Below, one piece after another: positions 35,457 to 46,800 of a stretch of 64,000 bases of DNA (its first letter is position 1; every line of letters begins with the position of its first letter). The notes below the pieces were generated by a model. The model made no database searches, had not been told where the DNA came from, and saw only the letters and a list, made by a program, of their open reading frames with translations. This DNA is from Thermothielavioides terrestris NRRL 8126 (Eukaryota > Ascomycota > Sordariomycetes > Sordariales > Chaetomiaceae). The DNA lies in contig NC_016457.1 of the NCBI RefSeq assembly GCF_000226115.1, forward strand, positions 9,734,001-9,798,000. Direction: 5' to 3'. A program made the translations under genes and the position numbers.

Positions 35457-35464
35457 AAAAAAAT

Positions 35465-35949
35465 TGGCTCAGTGATACAGTCATGATGGAATGACCCCTC
35501 CCCCCCCCTACCCCAGCCTCCGAGTATCCTGGTTCGCTTTGAGATATATACATACTATTCCAGGTTGTTTTCCCGCTCGGCTCGCAGCCCAAAACCGCTC
35601 TTTTTCCGGGCCGCATGTGGGAGAGCTTCGTCACCACGGCTGGCTACTGCGCGGTCAACAACTCGGTTCCCACTGCGCCTCTTGCACCTACCTCCAAAGT
35701 ACCGATGAAGGGATCGCCAACAAGATATCCTTCAAGCCGCCGTGTCACGGGCTGAAACAGGGCGTCAGGGGACACTCGCTTTCTGTTATCGAGAGCGCGG
35801 ATCAGATCTTCGAATATCCGGACGGAACGTGACACCCCATCTTGACCGGTTATCTCAGTATTGTAGCCCCCAACCGTTTCCAAGACTTCACAGAGGAGAC
35901 GCATCGATTATCAATTCGACCATGGCTTCCTAGGTTCTGAGAGACCAAG
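35465..35949. other. Sequence between MULE and protease pseudogene
   Basis: No intact frame. Fragments such as NNSVPTAPLAPTS in one frame may be remains of the N-terminal lobe of the protease that follows, but this could not be confirmed. Confidence 0.3.
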
Positions 35950-37155
35950 GGACGATTGCGTCCAGCTCTTTCAGGCTTCACATCGACTCTGCAGTGCCCC
36001 GTGCGACAATGTCAGGGTCGCTCCTGTGTGACGGCTGCAACCGCAACCGCGTGCTCAGTGATGTTCTCGCATTCGACGGTGATCTTCTCACGCCTGTCAG
36101 CCTCCAGGAAATCGGCGTTCACCTCTTCCCAGGCGTCTCGCCCTTTGAGTCCCGCCCCGCCGCCATCATCACGGGTCTGCTCGCCCAGGGGAATTCGTCC
36201 ATCACCTTGGCCGGCGTCTCCGTTATCCTCGAACCCTGTAGGTTCCTATCTTACGCTCCCTAAATCTACCTACGATAGTATCGTCTTGCACCTTCCAGTC
36301 TCGTACAACGCCTCCCTTGGCCACTACCTTTGGAACGACTCCTCCCCGCGCTATAGCCGCATCGTCGCGTCGGCCTCGGCCCTCACCTTTGCAATCATGA
36401 GCGCGGCGCGACTAACTCCCAGTCGGCCCCGTCAACGTGCCCTCCCGCCGCCTCAACCTCACGCTTTCGCCGTCATTCACCGCCGCGCCCGTCCTGTACT
36501 TCCCCTGCTTCAACGGCGGCACCGGCGCGTACGTGCTCGGCTCGGCCGCGCCTTCTTTCTTCCGGGACGCCTTCCTCGGCGGGTAACTAGGAGAAGGAAG
36601 AAGGTCTTCCTGACGCTAACATACCCGCCGACCGTCGGCGCCGTGACCGTGCAGCCCCGCCCGGCGACGTCGAGCTCGCGGCCAGCCTCAACGACTGGTA
36701 GCGCTCCTGAAAAGGGTCCTGGACCGCCCTGAGCGCCGAGGATGTCCACGGCACCTACCTCACCGGTTACCGTGGGCAACCTGACGGCCACGGCTGCCTT
36801 CAACTTGGGCGGGAATGATTGTACCGAGTCGTCGGGGTCGCCGTCCACATTCTCGACTGCCGCGATCGCAGACGTTGCCGTAGGTTCGGCCCTGCGCGGA
36901 ATGGCTGTGGTGACGGCTGCCGTGTTGTTCTGGCGCCGGAGAAGAAGGGCTGGGCCGAAGGTCTCTGCAGAAGGGTCGGTGCCACCCGCCATTCAGCCCG
37001 ACGTTGGTGGCTCATATCATGATGTGAAAAAGCTGGCCGAAGAGCCAGGTTGGCTTGGGGTCCATGAAATGCCCCTGCCCCGTAAGGTCTTTGAGATGCC
37101 GCAGGCTAACAGGGTCTTCGAGATGCCGTGTGACCGCCCTGTGAACGAATCATGA
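35950..37155 (+). pseudogene. Membrane-anchored pepsin-like (A1) protease, frameshifted pseudogene
   Basis: Pieces of one protein appear in order in changing frames. First, GDLLTPVSLQEIGVHLFPG and IITGLLAQGNSSITL to SVILEPC (about 36075-36240). One base later the frame moves to SYLTLPKSTYDSIVLHLPV, then SLGHYLWNDSSPRYSRI (about 36240-36400). Next comes NVPSRRLNLTLSPSF, then PVLYFPCFNGGTGAYVLG and FFRDAFLGG (about 36435-36585). Last is an open C-terminal stretch ending 37153-37155 with a hydrophobic segment VAVGSALRGMAVVTAAVLF before five Arg, a membrane anchor with cytoplasmic tail. The C-lobe order (YLTLP..., FPCF, LGRAFL, TM, tail) is that of fungal A1-domain surface proteins. At least three frame changes, one at 36240, make it a pseudogene. 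No RIP pattern is seen; the damage is by small indels. Confidence 0.65.
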
Positions 37156-39060
37156 ACTAATCAACGTAATACCCCCCCTTTTTTTATTTAATCCATACTT
37201 ATATGGCTATTTGTATGGCTATCCGTTTGCGTACTTGGAGTTGCGGTGTAGGCAGAAGCTGATCGGGATCAGTACCCCTTGCGTAACGGAGACTGGGCCT
37301 GTTTTATTCCTTTCACAAGCCTTGCTCTCACACAACTCATGTCATCATCACTTGTCCTCCCAATTCACGGGGGAACGGAAGCTTCCCGGCCTGGATAGTG
37401 TTTTAAAGGATTTTTGGAGTGCTGCCCGAAATAGTAGGCCCGCACGCATGGTCAATGAGCTTTTATCTGCCATCTTCTCTGTATTTACTGTTCCACCCCT
37501 CCTGGACGACTAGTCCGTTGATACCATGGGCGATGAAGATAACCGGATTCAGTCTCGAGTTACAGCCGCCTCCACTCCTCCTATACCCGCCGCTTTCAAT
37601 GTAGTCACTCGACACTTGGCGAGCTCAAAGATTGCTTACCCAAATACAGGCGGGAAGTGGGCATTGCACCTGAACGTCCGCATTATCATTTCCCTGGAAT
37701 TGGTGCTACCGCCAAGCGATGAATATGAACAACGTAGATTCTTGTGTACGTTACCGATTTTGTGTTGTATGTACATGCAATACGCGTACCGGAGTGAAAC
37801 AGGGGCATCCGACTGAGAGAGTCGCGATATGGGAAGGATTCACTCAGTTTTCAGAGCAGTTCCTGAACGCCTAGGGCGGCCACAGCGAATCTGTCAATGA
37901 GAAGAATCCATACCCGAAAGCAAGCTTATCATGGAGGCTTCTGGGCCAAGAGCGGCGGAGGACTGCCACCCTCGGCCAGCCCTCTCAACTCCCGGAATCC
38001 CCTGACTGAGGAGCCCGTAACCCTAACCCTAGCTGTACCGATTTTGCCCCTTTTCCCTTCCTCGCAGACCTGGAGAGCGAGTAGGCGAGTAGGCCAGGGC
38101 TGGAACCCATCTTTCACCATCAGCCTATCAGACATGCTGCCAACATGCCATAGTGACGTGCCAGATACATGCTCTGATCATCACATCGCCCACTGTAGCG
38201 ACGGGCCACATCTGGGCAGGTCAGCTTGTTTATTTTCGCTTTAGCCTATTCCAAGGCCACGGCCAAGTCGCTGGCTCTCGGCGTCGTGGATTCCCCGGAT
38301 TCCTGCCGCCTCCCCCGCTCCCGCAATAAATGAACCTCACTTGCCATTTGCCAGTAACCGGGTTCAGACTCATATATGCGGTCTGCTCTTAACTCTGATC
38401 ATGTGGTCATGTCGCCCGGTGCCCGGTTCCCGGTCCTCTTGGACGGCAGATCATCGCCAACGCGAGAGCGGGCGGTTGAGAGGCTGGGGTTGGTTGCGAA
38501 TTTCCTAGAAGGGAGATCCGGCTGTATGAAGTGCAAGGTATGAAGAGAGGCAGCTCGCCGCGGGGTTTCTCTAATGCTGAGATCTCCTTGGTCGTCGTAT
38601 GTCTGTCTAATATCGGGTTTGCCTGTGTGGTAGCAGCGGTTATTACTCATCGCAGCTGAGATCCGATAGCTCGCAGCAGGAAGGGAAGCTCGTTTGCCGA
38701 AAATAGTACCAAGCAGAGGATAAGGTACGGGAATATATTACCTCGTGGTGGTGCGGCCCCGGTGTGCGGGCCTGTTAATATCCTTCTTTAGATTGCTCTG
38801 CGCCGCTGTGGTCTGCCTCCGTCCTATCGTGCTCCGTCCGTGCCCTAGGAGCAAGCCATCAAGACTCGAAGAACTGACTAGTTTGCGTCTCATGACCTCC
38901 TATCCGCAGTCGGTGGCTTGTCTGTGGTGACATCGTCGCTGGGGGGGTGGACTGACGCTCTCTTTCAACGGGTGTAGACGGCCGAGAATAGCAACATGTT
39001 TGCTACACGAAGAAGACTGCAGCTATGCCAATCGAGACAATCTCCAACGTTGAAATCGCG
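37156..39060. other. Intergenic, no gene recognised
   Basis: About 1.9 kb with only short overlapping frames (the longest plus-strand frames are near 115 codons, 37897-38244). No domain, tRNA or splice-supported gene was seen. A short (CCCTAA)2-like tract is at 38018-38031. The last part is the promoter of the DUF4360 gene. Confidence 0.45.
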
Positions 39061-39066
39061 TATAAA
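39061..39066 (+). promoter_or_regulatory. TATA box of the DUF4360 gene
   Basis: TATAAA lies 93 bp before the ATG at 39159, a normal distance for a filamentous fungal gene with a 5' leader of about 60 bp. Confidence 0.5.
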
Positions 39067-39158
39067 GGGCACAGACATGTCTGTCCTCACTCAGTCAACA
39101 CAGTCTGAACATCACAAGTCATCCAGCTCTCCACGAAGTTCAGTAACAACTCGCCAAG

Positions 39159-40088
39159 ATGCAGCTCACCAACCTCATCGCCCTCTTCTCCGGCCTTGCC
39201 ACGGCGACGCCGATCGTCGTCGACGGCTTTGCCAGCGGCCCCTCGGGGCACGAAGTCTCCATCGAGGGCCTGGCCTTCGCCGGCTCCGGCTGCCCGGCGG
39301 GCTCGGTGTCGGGCCAGCTGTCGTCGGACCTGACGACGCTGACACTGCTGTACGACAGCTTCGTGGCGCAGGCGGGCAACAACATCCCGCCGAGCGAGTA
39401 CCGCAAGAACTGCCAGCTCAACGTCAAGATCCAGTACCCCTCCGGCTGGCAGTTCTCCGTCTTCAAGGCCGACTACCGCGGCTACGCCCAGATCCCCACC
39501 GGCGACACGGGCACCTGCAAGGCGACCTACTACTTTTCCGGCGACTCGCGCCAGGCAAGTGGCTCCCCTTTCCGCATTCTCCCTCCCTGTTTCCGCACAC
39601 TGCTCCCTCTATCAGACCCCACTGGCAGATGTTTTTGTTTGTCACTCTCCCGCTGAGACTAACCGAACCCACCCTTGGGGAATTCCCAAATTAGGTCTTC
39701 TCCACCATGACCATCAAAGGCCCCTTCGACGACAACTACCTCAAGACGGACCAGTTCGGCATCGAGAGCACCGTCTGGTCGCCCTGCGGCATGGAGGGCC
39801 TGCTCAACATCAACTCGGAGGTCCGCATCTCGCCCATGAACGCCACCGAGCCGGCCCTGATGACGGTAAGGTCCCTCGGATCCATCGCCCTGGGGTGGAC
39901 TCGCTGCTTTCCCTCCCCCCTTTCCTTCACAGGCCGCCGTCGATCTGGTTTAATTGAGCCAGAGACGCTCTGTTGTGAGAAATGTGTATGGTTAACGAGA
40001 TTGTCTCTCGTCGTTTGCTGCCGTGTAGGTCGACTCGACGGATCTGCGCTTCACGCAGGTGCACTATCTGCAGTGGCAGACGTGCTAG
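39159..40088 (+). CDS. Secreted DUF4360 family protein
   Basis: Exons 39159-39554, 39695-39865 and 40029-40088 give 208 residues, all phase 0. The N-terminus MQLTNLIALFSGLATATP is a signal peptide. The mature part follows DUF4360: EVSIEGLAFAGSGCPAGSV near the start, ALA/IPPSEYRKNCQLNVKI, then QFSVFKADYRGYAQIPTGDTG and CKATYYFSGDSRQ, and after the first intron TMTIKGPFDDNYLKTDQFGIES, WSPCG and a final YLQWQTC. The family is secreted, Cys-containing and of unknown function, common in ascomycetes. The first intron (140 bp) starts with GC: the exon ends CAG and continues GCAAGT, with acceptor ...AAATTAG; no GT donor nearby keeps the conserved reading. The second intron is GTAAGG...GTGTAG. Confidence 0.85.
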
Positions 40089-40982
40089 GTCTCAAGGGGA
40101 GGACAACGAAGCTCTGGAGGGCCGGGAGAAGTGGGAGAATGGGGCGGTAAAGGGGATCGCGTTGGAGAACAATAGGGGAGGAGAAGGCAAGGGCGAGTGG
40201 ATGGTGAAGCAGAGATGGCAACGCAACGGGGATTTGACGTCAAGTAACTACCTATGTAGGCAGCGTTGAACGTGGGAATGCCCACCCAAACGAGTGATGT
40301 CTGGTATCCGGGATGCTGTGACGCATGTTGCTTGTGGAAGATCAGCAGCGGCGATTCCCCGCTAGAAGAGGTGAGGCTTTCTCACCGTGGCTGGGGCGCA
40401 CGGATGATTTTTGAGACAACGGAATGATCACACTTCAGTTTTGGAAATACGACACATTGAGTCAAGGCGGCAGAAAGACACCCCAACGGCGAGATGAAGG
40501 GACTTGTCATTTCATTTCCAACTATATTTATGGAAGGGGCACTGAGCCCGATTTGCTCTCTAGAAGACTGAATCAAACCACTGACCAGTCCGGTTCCAAG
40601 CCAGCTCCAAATTCCTCACCAAGAGCCCAGCGTTCCGTGCCCAAGAACAGTCCCAGACCTGTCCTCTAATAGTCAATCTCCCAGAACCGATCAGGTCCAT
40701 TCGTAGTCCAAGTGAAAACGCCTCCCGAGCCGTCCAATGCTCCATTCCCAAGACAATTGCCAGGCCTGTCCGTCATGAGTCAATCTCCCAAGAGCCGATC
40801 GAAATCCCTTCCAAACCCATTGCCAATATGCCTCCGAACACTGACCAAAGTTGCGAACCCGAGACCGCGTACCTGTTAAACCTCCGTCCCCCCTCCTATC
40901 CCCAGCCCAGGCCCAGACCCTTCTCCTACCCGGGCTCTCCTCAAATACACCCAAGTTTTGTCGTCTCCATTCCCCGGTTGTA
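40089..40982. other. Convergent intergenic region with an imperfect ~110 bp duplication
   Basis: The region lies between the stops of two convergent genes. 40637-40690 and 40747-40800 share a pattern (cccaaga...ccag.cctgtcc...agtcaatctccca.gagccgatc), an old tandem duplication with about 110 bp spacing. No gene recognised. Confidence 0.45.
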
Positions 40983-41412
40983 TCAACCCCGCCACCCACC
41001 AGTCCCACCGCAGTCTGCGCAGCGCAGCGGGAGCATGCGCTTCTTGAAGCGGGAAGGTTGGCATTGCCGTCCGCGGCACTTCCCGTAGTGCGAGGGGATC
41101 ACGAACGCGAAGTGGCCGCATGCGTACTCGTAGAAGAGGTTTTTGCAGCGCTTCTTGTCTTCTTCAGCGTCTTCGCCAGTCTGCGGTCAACAGTCAGCTT
41201 CAGCTTCACACAAGTTTCGAGAGAGCGAAGGCGACGGGGAAGGGGGATTGTTGGAGACAACTTACCGTGTCGGCGGTGCTCGTTGACGCAAATGTAAAGT
41301 GAATGCGGTTTTGCTGACTGGGTTGTGCGGTCCCGGTCGGGTCGTTTTGGTTCTGTTGTTTTGAAGCTCGAGATGGCCAAGGTCGGAAGCAGAACAAGAG
41401 CCCAAGGAACAT
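40983..41412 (-). CDS. Small Cys-rich protein, 114 residues, function unknown
   Basis: Exon 1 is 41412-41266 (ATG at 41410-41412) and exon 2 is 41180-40983 (TGA). The 85 bp intron has a GTAAGT donor, a CTGAC branch and a CCGCAG acceptor, with phase 0 on both sides. The first 49 residues are polar and Gln/Ser/Thr-rich after a short hydrophobic start (MFLGLLFCF). The rest is Cys/His-rich and basic: KKRCKNLFYEYACGHFAF, then GKCRGRQCQPSRFKKRMLPL, then CADCGG. Six Cys with a His (C-x8-C-x-H ... C-x4-C ... C-x2-C) suggest metal binding like a small zinc ribbon. I do not recognise a named family. Convergent to the DUF4360 gene. Confidence 0.65.
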
Positions 41413-43832
41413 CGCGCGGTGTTCTTTGGCGTTCTGGGGATGTGATGTGAGACTGCCGCGACCGCCGCCGGACTCGAGCTTCGGCGTCCGGGTCCGACCC
41501 AGGCTCGTCCGGGCCGCGAAGACCGCGGAGAGGCCTTGGGAGCAGTGCGGCTGTGGAAATTTGGCTGAAGGGAACAGAGTTGGAAGCGCAGTTGTACGGC
41601 TAGGTTTCTTGATGAGTCCGGAGCACCGCGTTACTGACTGAGTGCCAGTTCGTTTGCGTTACCCAAAAGAAGAAAACAGAGAAAGAATCGAGTTCATCCG
41701 GGCACCTTAAATACATCCATTTGCCTCCTCACCGGGAGGCAGAATCGTGTTATGCCTCTGCTAGCGAGAGCCCGCTCAAGAGCCTATTGAGCCTTCTCAA
41801 CGGCCTAACGGGCCTACAACATCGCGACCCTCCACATAGGAGTTCCCCTAGGGGTTTAATTGTCGTGATGCCCATGTGAATACGACCTCCGCACCATCGG
41901 TCAATGGCCGTTGGGCCACTGTCCCCCCTCGGGAACTGTTCCGAGAGGCTCGATCGAGGCTGGAGCGTGGCTGCCGACCCTTCGAGGACCCGGGGCTGCA
42001 GGTCCAAAAGACATGGCCGGGCCCCTCTCTAATGAATCGACTGCCGTGAGCGACAGACACGTGAGTGGCAGACCTGAAGGTGACTCTGCCCACGTGTCGC
42101 TAGGCTCAACACAGGGGGAAACACCGCCTGGGGAGTGCCTGGGCATTCTGCCTTGGGCCCGGCCACCCATGTTACGTCAGACACTGCGCGGTTACCAGAC
42201 TGTCGGAACCCTACCTGCATAGATCGTTGGCTCTCGTCTCTCGGTTTCGGATACAGGCCAGCAGTCTGACACATAGTGCATGCGTATGCAGTGCCCTGCA
42301 GAGGGACCCCCATGGGGCCCTAGCACAGCCCCACCCCCGAACACATGAGAGCAGCAAGGGGCTCTGGGAAAGTCGTTCCTGTCCCGTGACGGACCTTCTG
42401 GGACCCAATGGGCGGTGGGATGTATAGCTCGCGTGGTGCGCTGGGGCCATGAGATATCTCGCGAGAGAGACCAACCAGACGGCCTCAGGCACAGCCCCTG
42501 AACCCCGAGCGCGAGCCCAAGCCTCGCGCCTGCTGCTTCGAGCCCGCTGCGGTGTGAACTGGAACAATTGCTGGCCGCCTATCAAGTTGAGGTCTCCTTT
42601 CACTTGCGAAGCCAGTTAAGCGCTGATCGTCGGTAAACATGCCATTCTGGACTGGAGGGTGGGGGACGCGGGAGCTGCATGTAAATATGCACGTCGGCGG
42701 CAGGGTTGTTTCGGACTGGCGGCGAACCAGGATTCTTGTGCTATTTACCATACAGTCAACTGCCGGCGCTTAGGTGATTCTCGCCCCTCGCACCCCCTGG
42801 CACCGATGGAAGAGTTGATAGGAGATAAAAAGGATCAATGGGAAGCTGGAGAGGCACGAGAAAACAGACGTCAATGGCGCTGCCAAAACGGAGAACAACG
42901 ATCAAAGCCACCAATCTATAAGCCGCAGGCACCACAGCTCGCCAGACGCTGGATTCCCTCACGGCCGAGCTCACAACCCGACGTTAATTACCTGAACACA
43001 GCGCCCCGCGGATGACCAAGACACGAAAGCAGTTACCCAAGACCCGAAAGCAGTGACATTGCCTCCGACAGGGAAAGGAAAGGGAATCCAGCCCAAAAAA
43101 CACATCCCAATACCCTCATGACACGCAACACCCGCCTGATCCCGCCGCAACCATAGTGTTCCTCACCCCACAGGGACTCGAGCCCGTTGTTGTTGTTGCA
43201 AAACAGCCCTACGGTTATGGTCAGACCGTTACGGTTGCACTTAGACGGTTGCGGCTAAGCCAGGCGCAAGTCAGACACATTGTTCACAGCAACCAACCTG
43301 TCGGCCACAACCAGGGAGAGAGGCAGAATTGAGGATCGTGTTGTCAATCCCAGCGGGCCAGCGCAGACAGATAGATGCCTGGTGATCACGCCAGGCCAGG
43401 ATAGGGGTTGCCGGGAGGGAGGGAGGCAGGACAGCCAGGACAGCGGAGCCGTGAGGGAGATGAGGGGGTGAAAAGAGGGCCGGAAACGGGCGACACACAC
43501 ATCAAGTGACGCATTGTTTTCTATCCCTCGAATACAGTAGCATAGCCGCTCGTTCTATCATGCATGGCATACTCGTACAAGCTCTCAGTGACATCTCCAG
43601 GATTCCGCGTCCGCCACCACCCTTCTCACGCCATAGTCCCAGAATCCATTTTGAGACATCCAGGAACGACTTCCTTCTCAACCGCCCCTTTCCAATCCGA
43701 GAGCCACCACCATCCCCTTAAAAACGCTAAAGCACCCACCCACCAGAAGAACCCCCCATCCCCACCGCCGAGCCCACCACACCCTCCTTCCTCCCTGGTT
43801 ACCCACGCAGAAGTCAGAACTCAGAAGCGCCA
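41413..43832. other. Intergenic, no gene recognised
   Basis: About 2.4 kb. Many short frames overlap on both strands (for example 41901-42170 and 42211-42603), none with domain or splice support. There is a short TTG run near 43188. Nothing resembling a tRNA or transposon end was recognised. Confidence 0.4.
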
Positions 43833-46800
43833 CTAACGCTCCCACGTCCCGCCCTCCACAACCGTCACCGTAGCCGCCGCCGCCGACACAGCCGCGGCAG
43901 CAGCCGCCCTCTCGCGCGCCTCCTGCGCGAGCGCGAACACGCGCTGCCAGGCGTCGAGCCAGCGCTCGTGCTGCGGGGTGAGCGGGCGGCCCGGGTAGCG
44001 GAAGCAGCGGGTGAGCAAGTCGCGCAGGCGGGCGCGGAGGGTCTTGACGACGAGGGCGGACTTCCAGTCGGGCAGGGCGAAGCGGGCGCGGTTGCCGTCG
44101 AGCACGAGCACGCCGGCGTGCAGGTCGGCGCGGGCGTCGCCGCAGAGGAGGGCGATGGCGAACGGGTCAGCCGCAGTGGTCTCGTGCGCGTTGTAGAATC
44201 TGCACGGAAGGCAATTGAAAGAAGGGGGAATGGTTAGTGAAGAGCAGCAGGAGGAGGAGGAGGAGAAGGAGCGTGGGGAGGGTTGGGGAATGTGCGTACG
44301 CTTTGGATTGCATGATGTGGTAGTAGCTCAGCCACCGCAGGTCGGTGAACCCCTTGTTCACGCTGCTCGGGTGCAGGCTGATGGACTGGTTGGTGCCCAC
44401 GTGGCGGAAGCCCTTGCTGCCGGGGTCGCGGACCAGCAGTTTGGGGTAGAAGCTCCAGGCGATGACCGACTGTGCGACCAGCTCGTTGTCGCTGTTGACG
44501 TCGACGCGCTTGGGCACCTCGAAGAAGGCCTGGTGGCGCCGCCGCCCGCTGAAGCGTAGCCTGCTAAGCGTCTGCCGCTCGTCCGCGGTCAGTTGCAGGA
44601 AACCGGAGTCGGCAACTGCGATGAGGAGCTGGCCCTTGAGATCCTCTATGTTGGCTAGGGTTTGCTGCGAGAGGAAGTTCTTGCGGCAGAACTGGAATTC
44701 GGCGCCGCCGCCCGTCGCTGACTGGCACACGCGCTTCCAGGCCGAGTACGCATTGTAGACCGTCAAGAGATCGGAATCGCCCTTGCGGAAGCCCCGGCGG
44801 ACGGAGTCGGCCTGATTGCGCTGGCCAAACGGAGCCACGAAAGGAGACTTGGACGACAGGATGGCTGCCACGGTGATGGCCATATCCAGACACTTGAAAA
44901 CGGTTCCGAGCAGAATGAGCTTGCCCAGGAACACGTCAAGCGGCAGACGCGCAAGCTGGACGCCGAGCGGCGTGAGCTCCTCGGTCGTGGCCGTGAGCGC
45001 TCGGACGTCGACCAGGGCGTCGATTGCGCGGCGGATGTTCTTCGGCGACGGAGGGTCCAGCGCCTGCCTCAGCGTCTCCTCGATGCCACCAATCTTGCAG
45101 ATCTTGACCCGGATGGCCAAGTCTTGCAGCGACAGGCGCAGCATCTCTGGCGTCTGTTGGTCGTTCATGGAGGTGTCGTAACGATATTTCGTGAAGAGGT
45201 GGAAGCAGAGCCCTTCCTGGACACGCCCCGCACGACCACGGCGCTGCTTCGCGTTGGCACGCGAGATGAACGAGTCGACCAGCCGTGACAACTGGCGACG
45301 CTCGTCGAATCGCATTTCTCGGTGCTTGCCCGTGTCTATGACGCATGTCACATCCGGGATGGTGATACCCGTTTCGGCAATATTCGTCGCCAGCACGATC
45401 TTGCGCATGCCCGGCGGAGGTATGAGGAAGGCGGCCTCCTGCTCCTCGGTGGCGATGGTCGAATGCAGCGGGTACACAAGCCAGTTGTCGGCGAAGAAGC
45501 GATCGCCCAGCAGCATGTCGTTGAGTGTCCGGATCTCGGCAATACCGGGAAGGAAGACCAGAATGGCCTTGCTGTAAGGTTCATACTCCGGGTCGACTGC
45601 GATCTTCGATATCAGTTCGACCACTAGATCGAATTCGATGCGGTACTCGTCCATTTGCGCAAGCGTGTTTCGCGTCCGTGCGGAATACTGCCTCAGCTCT
45701 TTCAGCAGCTCCGGCTTGGACGAGGTGTCCACCTCGAGCTCCACGTCGTCGTCCAGCTCGGTCAGCTTCTCCTGTTTGCGCTGATCGACCGTGTACCCGG
45801 TCAACTCGACTGCATCCTCCAGGTAAGCAACGCGGACGGGGAAGGTTCGTCCCGGAACGGTCAAGACCGGTGCGCCGTCGAGATACTCGGAGAAGCGCTG
45901 GGCATCGACGGTGGCCGACATCAGCACGACCTTGAGGTCTTTCCTCCGTGTCAGCAGCTTCTTCAGCACGACGAGGAGGAAGTCGCTGTCGATGGAGCGC
46001 TCGTGAACTTCGTCAAGCACCAGATGGGTTATCTCCTCCAGGTCGTTCGAACCCTCCAGCATCCGCATGACGATACCGGTTGTGGCGTAGACAAGGCGCG
46101 TCTCCCGTGCCGTGTTGGACTCGAGGCGAATTGAGTAGCCGACGAGGGATCTGCTAGTTCCAAGGTCTCCCTTTCCTTCGCCGAGCTCCTCGCTGACACG
46201 GCGAGCCAGCGATATGGCCGAGATACGCCGCGGCTCGGTGCAGTAGATCTTGCACGGCTTGCCCTGGAGCAACTGGTGCTCGAGGAGGAACGCAGGCACC
46301 TGCGTACTCTTTCCACTGCTTGTTGTCAGCGGGGTCAGAGGAAAAAGGCATGAATGCTCACCATCCCGTCTCGCCGCAGATGATGACGACCTGGTCCCTC
46401 TCGACCGCGTCAACGACCTGCTGGCGGAACTGCCACATAGGCAGTTGCATGCGCGATTCCTGCGCAAGTCAGAAGCCGCCACGGACATCTAATCACTCGA
46501 ACGTCGAACTCACCAACATCTGTCGAAACTTGGGCGTGCTGCTCTTCTGCAGCCAGATATTTCGGTAGTATTCGGGATCGTGCGGCTGCCGCTTCGCCCG
46601 TTCCTGGTCTGATTGCTCCGAATCTGTCTGGTTCTTGGCCAGGCCGCGCCCCTTGAAGCCTTGGACGAGCACGCCGTCCTCGAGCTCCTGCTCCATCCGC
46701 GTGCGCACCAGGTCTCGAAGACGCCTGAGGACGGCCCGATCTTGCTCGTCGGCCTTGTCTTTCTTTGCCTCCGCATACTCAGACCATAGGTCCTTGAACG

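Noticed and set aside
38018..38031. Telomere-like CCCTAA repeat
   Set aside because: Only about two units; too short to indicate a telomere or telomere insertion.
41413..43832. Many overlapping frames of 60-130 codons
   Set aside because: They overlap each other on both strands with no family match or introns; treated as non-coding.
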